In this document: positions 13,610 through 18,218 of the stretch, piece after piece
Position numbering within the stretch: position 1 is the stretch's first letter
Layout: the number at the start of each line of letters is the position of its first letter
Notes under the pieces: generated by a model
The model's database searches: none
What the model saw: only the letters and a program-made list of their open reading frames with translations
What the model was told of the DNA's origin: nothing
Position numbers and translations under genes: made by a program
Assembly (NCBI GenBank): GCA_023432465.1
Contig: JAEYUO010000147.1
Coordinates: 1 to 18,218 of the forward strand
DNA: 18,218 bases
Direction: 5' to 3'
Source: Planctomycetota bacterium
Lineage (GTDB): Bacteria; Planctomycetota; Phycisphaerae; Phycisphaerales; UBA1924

Positions 13610-14803
13610 CTACCGATTGATCAGCGGAGACTTTCCTTCGACGATCGGGCCGCGGGAGCCGGGCTGGACGAGTTGATCGATGAAGGCGCGGTACTCGGAT
13701 TCGACCTCGGCGAGATCGCGGTTGAAGTATGCGAGGAAGACGGTGGGGCCGCGGCGTGAGGCGAGGCCGCGGGCGCCATCGGGCCCGAAGACGGCGACGA
13801 CGGAGCGGACGATGTTGCCGGAAGCGGCATCACTCAGGAGCTTGTTGAGCGGGGCGGCGTACCGGCCGTGTGCGCCCTCGACGAGAAAGTGGGTGAGGGC
13901 CCAGACCTGGGCGTAGTACGTGAGGGCATCGCCGGCATCGCCGCCGGGTCCGATGAGGTTTGCGGGCGCGGCTTCGAGGAGCGCGGAGAGGGAGAGGAGT
14001 TCATTGCGGGCGGCGGCATCGCGGAGGGCATCGAATCGCTCGACATTGGCCCACGGGAGGAAGACGGCCTGGCTGCCACGGTCGCCATCGGGCGCGGACC
14101 AGCGGTGGCCCTCCATGTATGACGCGATGCCTTCATCGAGCCAGATGGGCAGGGGCTGGGCGAAGGCACGCTGGATGTATTGGTGCCAGCCCTCGTGGGC
14201 GAGGATGGCCATGGTGTCCTGCGTGCCGATATCGAAGAGGAGGGCGCGTCCGCCGTAGGCAAAGCCGCCGCGGGGGATGCGGAGGTAGGGGCCGGACTTG
14301 TCGGCGAGGAGCTGCTTGGTGAGGCGTTCCCACTGCATGCGTGTGCGCATGACGAAGGTGTCGAGCTTGATGGCGGGGGGAGGGAGGGGTTGCATGGTTC
14401 CGCCCGCGGCATTGGCGGCGGCGGAGGGAAGGGCGGTGCGGTAGTGGTTCATCGCGGCTTCGAGGAAGCCGGGGAGGCGGGTGATGAGGATGGGCTCGGT
14501 CTGCGTGGTGTAGATTCGGAAGTGGGGGGTTCGGATGATGAGGCCCTTGTCGCCGTCGTAGGTCCAGTCTTCGATGGATTCAACATCGGGAGAGGCGGCG
14601 GGGCGCGCGGTGGTCGTGGGGGCGGATGAGGATGTGCCAGCGGCTGCGGGCTTGGCGGGGCTGGAGGAGCAGCCGGGTGCGAGCACGAACATCGTGAGGA
14701 GAACGATCGCTGAGAGTGCTCCGCGGCAGCATCGCTCGGCCGTCTCGTGGGCCGAGGAGAGGGAACGAAACCGAACGCAGAGTTTGCGATGACGGATGAG
14801 CAT
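13610..14803 (-). CDS. Lipoprotein zinc metallopeptidase (gluzincin-type, DUF1570-like)
   Basis: A 397-aa protein. The hydrophobic run ALSAIVLLTMFVLAPGC (29-45) ends in a lipobox-like APGC, so Cys45 would be lipidated; an STAP-rich linker (46-73) follows. The catalytic part carries HEGWH (203-207, in MAILAHEGWHQYIQRAF), matching HExxH, and WLDEGIASYMEG (221-232), whose Glu would be the third zinc ligand as in gluzincins. This arrangement fits the DUF1570-type peptidase-like proteins frequent in planctomycetes. The substrate is unknown; the expected location is the periplasmic face of a membrane. The ATG at 14803 overlaps the TGA of valS by one base (TGATG), so translational coupling is likely. 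The n-region before the hydrophobic core is unusually long (28 aa). Confidence 0.8.
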   Translation of the reverse strand: MLIRHRKLCVRFRSLSSAHETAERCCRGALSAIVLLTMFVLAPGCSSSPAKPAAAGTSSSAPTTTARPAASPDVESIEDWTYDGDKGLIIRTPHFRIYTTQTEPILITRLPGFLEAAMNHYRTALPSAAANAAGGTMQPLPPPAIKLDTFVMRTRMQWERLTKQLLADKSGPYLRIPRGGFAYGGRALLFDIGTQDTMAILAHEGWHQYIQRAFAQPLPIWLDEGIASYMEGHRWSAPDGDRGSQAVFLPWANVERFDALRDAAARNELLSLSALLEAAPANLIGPGGDAGDALTYYAQVWALTHFLVEGAHGRYAAPLNKLLSDAASGNIVRSVVAVFGPDGARGLASRRGPTVFLAYFNRDLAEVESEYRAFIDQLVQPGSRGPIVEGKSPLINR

Positions 14804-17800
14804 CAGGAAAGCCCCGCGAGCTGGGCACGCGCGGCATCGAGGTCGGCCTCGGCCTTGGCGAGCTGCGCTTTGGATTCTTCGACGAGCTTGGGCGGGGCCT
14901 TGGCGATGTAGCCGGCGTTGTCGAGGCGGCCCTTCATGGTGGTGATGGATTTGGTGAGATCGGCGATGAGCTTTTCGAGTCGGGCTTTCTCGGTGGCGCT
15001 GTCCACGGCATCGGCGAGGTTGGAGAGGGAGAGCTCGTGGCCCTCGAAGCGGAGCGTCACCCCGCCGCCGTGGGCGGCGGATGGCGCAACGGCGGTGGCG
15101 GATTCCAGCCCGGCCAGGGTCTGTACGAGGCCTGCGGCATGGGGCGCGTTGATGATCGCGAGCACGGCCTGCGGGGCGTGGAGCGTGATCTTGCGCTTGT
15201 CGTGGACGTTGTGCTGGGCGCGGACCTCGCGGATCGCGGTGATGAGGGAGCGGAGTCGCTCGAACTCGCGTTCGGCGGCCTCGTCGCTGAGGGAATCGGC
15301 GAGCTTGGGCCAGCCGGCGGTGCAGAGGAGGCCGGCCTTGCGGGACGGCGCGAGGTCAAAGCCAGCGAGGCTCTCGGTCTCGATGTGGCGCAGGTGCTCC
15401 CAGATCGCCTCGGTGACGAAGGGCGTGACAGGGTGCAGCAGGCGCACGATGGTTTCCAGCGCGTGGGCGAGGACAGCACGCTGACTGGGTGAGGAATCGA
15501 CGGTGGGCTTGATGCCCTCGATGTACCAGTCGCAGAAGTCGCGCCACAGGAGGTCGTACAGCGTCTGGGCGTAGTTGGCGAACTCGTAGTTGGCGAGCGC
15601 GGCTTCGGCATCCTTCACGCCCGCGTGGAGGCGGGAGAGCATCCAGCGGTCGATCAACGACAGCTGATCTGAACCCGCGCTCTCCTTCAGCGGTCGCCGC
15701 AGGATCGTGAGGGCGAAGCGTGAGGCGTTCCAAAGCTTGTTGCAGAAGTTGCGGCCCGCATCGAACTTTGGCGAGGTGTTCTTGCCGCTCTTGGGGTCCT
15801 TCACGACCGGCAGGCGGACATCCTGCGTGTTGGTGGCCATCTGCGCGAGCGTGAAGCGCATGGCATCGCAGCCGTGCGACTCGATGATGTCGCGCGGATC
15901 GACGCCGTTGCCCAGCGACTTGGACATCTTGCGGCCGTCGCCATCCTGGATGACGGCGTGGATGAAGACATCGCGGAACGGCGGAGGTCCCTTTGAATAG
16001 GCACTCGGCGATAGGCACTCGGCACTGGGCGGGGAAACGGGCGCGGGCTGGGCGCTCGGCGCAAGGAGGTAGCGGTTGAACATCACCATGCGCGAGACCC
16101 AGAGCGTGATGATCTCGCGCGCGGTGCAAAGAACGGAGGAGGGATTGAAGGCTTCGAGCAGGTCCTCGTTGGATTCGGCGTTGAACTTCGCCGGGTTGGG
16201 CCAGCCGAGGGTGCTCAGCGGCCAGAGCGCGGAGGAGAACCAGGTGTCGAGGACGTCGGGGTCTTGTTCAAAGCCAAATGAACTCGTTCGAGTGCTGTCG
16301 GTAAGCCCGCTGGCATCAACTATTGCTCTGCGTGCCGCTTCGATGTCTGCAACAGGCAACCCACTCTGCGAGATCGCGCGGCGCGCATACTCGGCATCGT
16401 CTCCCTTCTCAGTGTTGAGATCGTCGAGCAGCGAGCATGCCTTGAAAAACAGCGGTGAAGCGCAACACACCTCAAGCCATGTCGTATTCGCAGTCCCAGA
16501 CGGACGAATACACACATCAAGACCAAGTTGTTTGAACACACTCGAGAGCTTTGCGACGGTCGTTGCGAGTTCCGGGTTGGCGGCTCCGTCGAATGCGCGG
16601 TCGATCCCGCCTGCGTGGGTAAATGGCTCAATCGTCCATACCGGAATCCGATGCCCCCACCACAGCTGGCGCGAGATGCACCAGTCGCGGATGTTGTCGT
16701 GCCAGTGCTCGAATGTCTTGGCGTAGCGAGCGGGGTGGAAGGACAGCGAGCCGTCGCCGGCGTCTTTCCCGTCTGCTGCTTTGGTGGTTTGCTGGATTGC
16801 TGGTTTCGCACCGCTCCTCTGCTCAGGCACCAGCGCCGCATTCGCCGTCTGCGCCATGCGCGGATCGGTCACCTTGACGAACCACTGGTCGCTCAGGTAC
16901 GGCTCGATGATCGCCTTGGAGCGGTCGGAGATCTTGACGGTCTGCTTGTAGGGCTTTGTGCCTTCCAACAGGCCGCGGGCCTTGAACTCGGCGACGACCC
17001 TCTTGCGGGCATCCTCGCGCGAGAGGCCGAGGAAGGTGGCGGCATCGCCGATGTCGGTCCAGCCATGCTTGTCGGAAATCGACGCATCGGGGGCCATCAC
17101 GTTGATGAGGCCGGTGCCGGTCGAGTTGCGGTCGATCTGCTCCCTGCGGCGGAAATACAGGTCGTAGTCGTTCTGGTCGTGCGCGGGTGTGACCTTCAGG
17201 AAGCCGGTGGCGTACTCGGCCTTGGGGTCGTTGGCTTCTTCTTCGCTGCGGGCCATCGTCTTGGGGAGCACGACGTAGTCGTCGGCGACGATGGGCAGGA
17301 TGCGGCCGACCAGCGGGAGCTGGACGCACATCCCGTCAAGTGCTTTGAGGCGGGGGTCGTGCGGGTTCATGCCCACCGCCACATCGCCGAGGTACGTCTC
17401 CGGCCGCGTCGTCGCGACCGTCACCCATGCCTGCTCGTTGGCGGGATGCTGCTCCGCGCCGGCAAATCCCCGCCGCGCCAGATCCCCCCACGTCACCGGC
17501 ACCACTTCCGATTTGGCAATTTGGCCCTTTGCCAATTTGACCATTTCTGGTGCCCGCACCAGCGGATACCGCATGTAGTAGAACGCGGTGTCGATCTCCT
17601 GCTCATCCGTCTCATCGTCGGCGACGGCGGTCTTGAGCTCGGGGTCCCAGTTCACCAGCCGCTTCCCGCGATAAATGAGACCGTCGCGGAAGAGGCGGAA
17701 AAAGGCTTCGCGGACCGCCGCGGCACACTGCTCATCCATTGTGAAGCGCTGGCGGTCCCAGTCGCAGGAGCAGCCCATGACCTTGAGCTGCTCGGTGATG

Positions 17801-18183
17801 GTTTTCTCGTACTCGTCCTTGAACGCCTGGATCTTCGCGATGAACTCCTCGCGGGTGAAGTCGTGGCGGCGTTTCTTCTCTTCGTTCCAGACGCGCTTCT
17901 CGACGACGGCCTGCGTGGCGATTCCGGCGTGGTCGGTGCCGGGCATCCAGAGCGTCTCGAACCCCATCATGCGGTGCGCCCGCGCGAGGATGTCCTGGAG
18001 CGTGTTGTTGAGGGCGTGGCCGAGGTGGAGCGCGGCGGTGACATTCGGCGGGGGGATGAAGATGCAGTAGGGTTTGGCTTCGCCGGAGAGGACGCGCGCG
18101 GGGTCGGCATGAAACGGCTTGGCATCATCCCAGGCCTTGGTGATGCGAGGTTCGGCATCGGCGGGCTTGTATGCCGAGGGCAT
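14803..18183 (-). CDS. valS: Valyl-tRNA synthetase, enlarged by insertions
   Basis: A 1126-aa class I synthetase that charges tRNA-Val, against about 880-950 aa usually. The HIGH motif is HLGH (53-56, in PPPNVTAALHLGH). The editing domain carries TTRPETYLGDVAVG (257-270) and GFLKVTPAHDQNDYD (326-340). The catalytic core resumes with CISRQLWWGHRIPVW (501-515), DPDVLDTWFSSALWP (640-654) and KMSKS (751-755). The anticodon-binding domain follows, and a C-terminal coiled-coil arm (KARLEKLIADLTKSITTMKG to the end) is typical of ValRS. Extra segments interrupt it at ~211-228, ~449-477, ~520-638 and ~707-733; all stay in frame and all catalytic motifs survive. The ATG at 18183 is a normal start position, but the frame is open to the right edge, so a slightly longer protein is possible. 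Its TGA overlaps the next gene. Confidence 0.95.
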   Translation of the reverse strand: MPSAYKPADAEPRITKAWDDAKPFHADPARVLSGEAKPYCIFIPPPNVTAALHLGHALNNTLQDILARAHRMMGFETLWMPGTDHAGIATQAVVEKRVWNEEKKRRHDFTREEFIAKIQAFKDEYEKTITEQLKVMGCSCDWDRQRFTMDEQCAAAVREAFFRLFRDGLIYRGKRLVNWDPELKTAVADDETDEQEIDTAFYYMRYPLVRAPEMVKLAKGQIAKSEVVPVTWGDLARRGFAGAEQHPANEQAWVTVATTRPETYLGDVAVGMNPHDPRLKALDGMCVQLPLVGRILPIVADDYVVLPKTMARSEEEANDPKAEYATGFLKVTPAHDQNDYDLYFRRREQIDRNSTGTGLINVMAPDASISDKHGWTDIGDAATFLGLSREDARKRVVAEFKARGLLEGTKPYKQTVKISDRSKAIIEPYLSDQWFVKVTDPRMAQTANAALVPEQRSGAKPAIQQTTKAADGKDAGDGSLSFHPARYAKTFEHWHDNIRDWCISRQLWWGHRIPVWTIEPFTHAGGIDRAFDGAANPELATTVAKLSSVFKQLGLDVCIRPSGTANTTWLEVCCASPLFFKACSLLDDLNTEKGDDAEYARRAISQSGLPVADIEAARRAIVDASGLTDSTRTSSFGFEQDPDVLDTWFSSALWPLSTLGWPNPAKFNAESNEDLLEAFNPSSVLCTAREIITLWVSRMVMFNRYLLAPSAQPAPVSPPSAECLSPSAYSKGPPPFRDVFIHAVIQDGDGRKMSKSLGNGVDPRDIIESHGCDAMRFTLAQMATNTQDVRLPVVKDPKSGKNTSPKFDAGRNFCNKLWNASRFALTILRRPLKESAGSDQLSLIDRWMLSRLHAGVKDAEAALANYEFANYAQTLYDLLWRDFCDWYIEGIKPTVDSSPSQRAVLAHALETIVRLLHPVTPFVTEAIWEHLRHIETESLAGFDLAPSRKAGLLCTAGWPKLADSLSDEAAEREFERLRSLITAIREVRAQHNVHDKRKITLHAPQAVLAIINAPHAAGLVQTLAGLESATAVAPSAAHGGGVTLRFEGHELSLSNLADAVDSATEKARLEKLIADLTKSITTMKGRLDNAGYIAKAPPKLVEESKAQLAKAEADLDAARAQLAGLS
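15985..16065 (-). repeat. Repeat-derived linker inside valS
   Basis: The plus strand shows ATAGGCACTCGGC twice in tandem with a 14-bp period (15997-16009 and 16011-16023), then a third partial ACTGGG unit. In frame it encodes a Ser/Pro/Ala-rich linker (PVSPPSAECLSPSAYSKGPP, residues ~714-733) between NRYLLAP and PFRDVFIHAVI, where other ValRS have only a few residues. It has the same 14-bp period as the repeat at 11475-11502, but a different unit. Confidence 0.65.
16270..16626 (-). other. In-frame ~119-residue insert in the ValRS catalytic core
   Basis: Between HRIPVWTIE and DPDVLDTWFSS other ValRS have roughly 35-45 residues; here about 119 are present (residues ~520-638). The DNA is about 54% GC by hand count over 300 bases, against roughly 65% in nearby valS. 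The encoded segment is protein-like, with Cys-containing pieces (QLGLDVCIRPSGTANTTWLE, VCCASPLFFKACSLLDDLNT) and an acidic helical part (TEKGDDAEYARRAI, ADIEAARRAIVDASG). No family recognised. Confidence 0.7.
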
Positions 18184-18218
18184 GGTGAAGTCGGCCGAGG
18201 AGGGAGTCTGTGGGGTGG

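Overview
The window looks like a chromosomal segment of a GC-rich member of the Planctomycetota, most likely class Phycisphaerae. This is an inference from gene content: CxxC zinc-ribbon membrane proteins, a DUF1015 protein, a Lys/Ala-rich histone-H1-like protein, a lipoprotein gluzincin and low-complexity repeats that intrude into intergenic and even coding DNA. There is no rRNA gene, no CRISPR array and no tRNA that I could find.

The window splits into two halves. Roughly 1-6950 is an accessory region of visibly lower GC, with decayed mobile DNA and genes I mostly cannot name. In order it holds: a partial IS256-type transposase remnant running off the left edge; an exported RHS-type protein whose 3' part is lost where a second IS256-type fragment begins; a small helix-turn-helix protein; an unknown 283-codon gene; an unknown two-gene operon on the minus strand with a recognisable promoter and a strong ribosome site; a 250-base stretch of consecutive perfect hairpins; a degenerate NYN-domain protein; and terminator hairpins around a 31-codon ORF.

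From about 6970 to the right end the DNA is high-GC housekeeping-type sequence with tight gene starts: a DinB-like protein, a PhnB-like VOC protein, a four-helix membrane protein, a DUF1905/YdeI-like protein, a zinc-ribbon membrane protein, 16S rRNA methyltransferase rsmH, a histone-H1-like DNA-binding protein, a DUF1015 protein, a lipoprotein metallopeptidase and valyl-tRNA synthetase. valS and the metallopeptidase overlap by one base (TGATG) and are probably co-transcribed. rsmH and the histone-like gene are divergent across a 14-bp-period tandem repeat. The histone-like and DUF1015 genes converge on a hairpin.

The points most worth a second look are the hairpin array immediately upstream of a degenerate NYN-domain protein; a ValRS enlarged by a compositionally distinct ~119-residue insert just after the catalytic HRIPVW motif plus three repeat-derived linkers; the RHS/IS256 junction; and a 27-codon ORF with coding-like third-position bias behind the VOC gene. 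All family calls were made by reading the sequence, without database searches.
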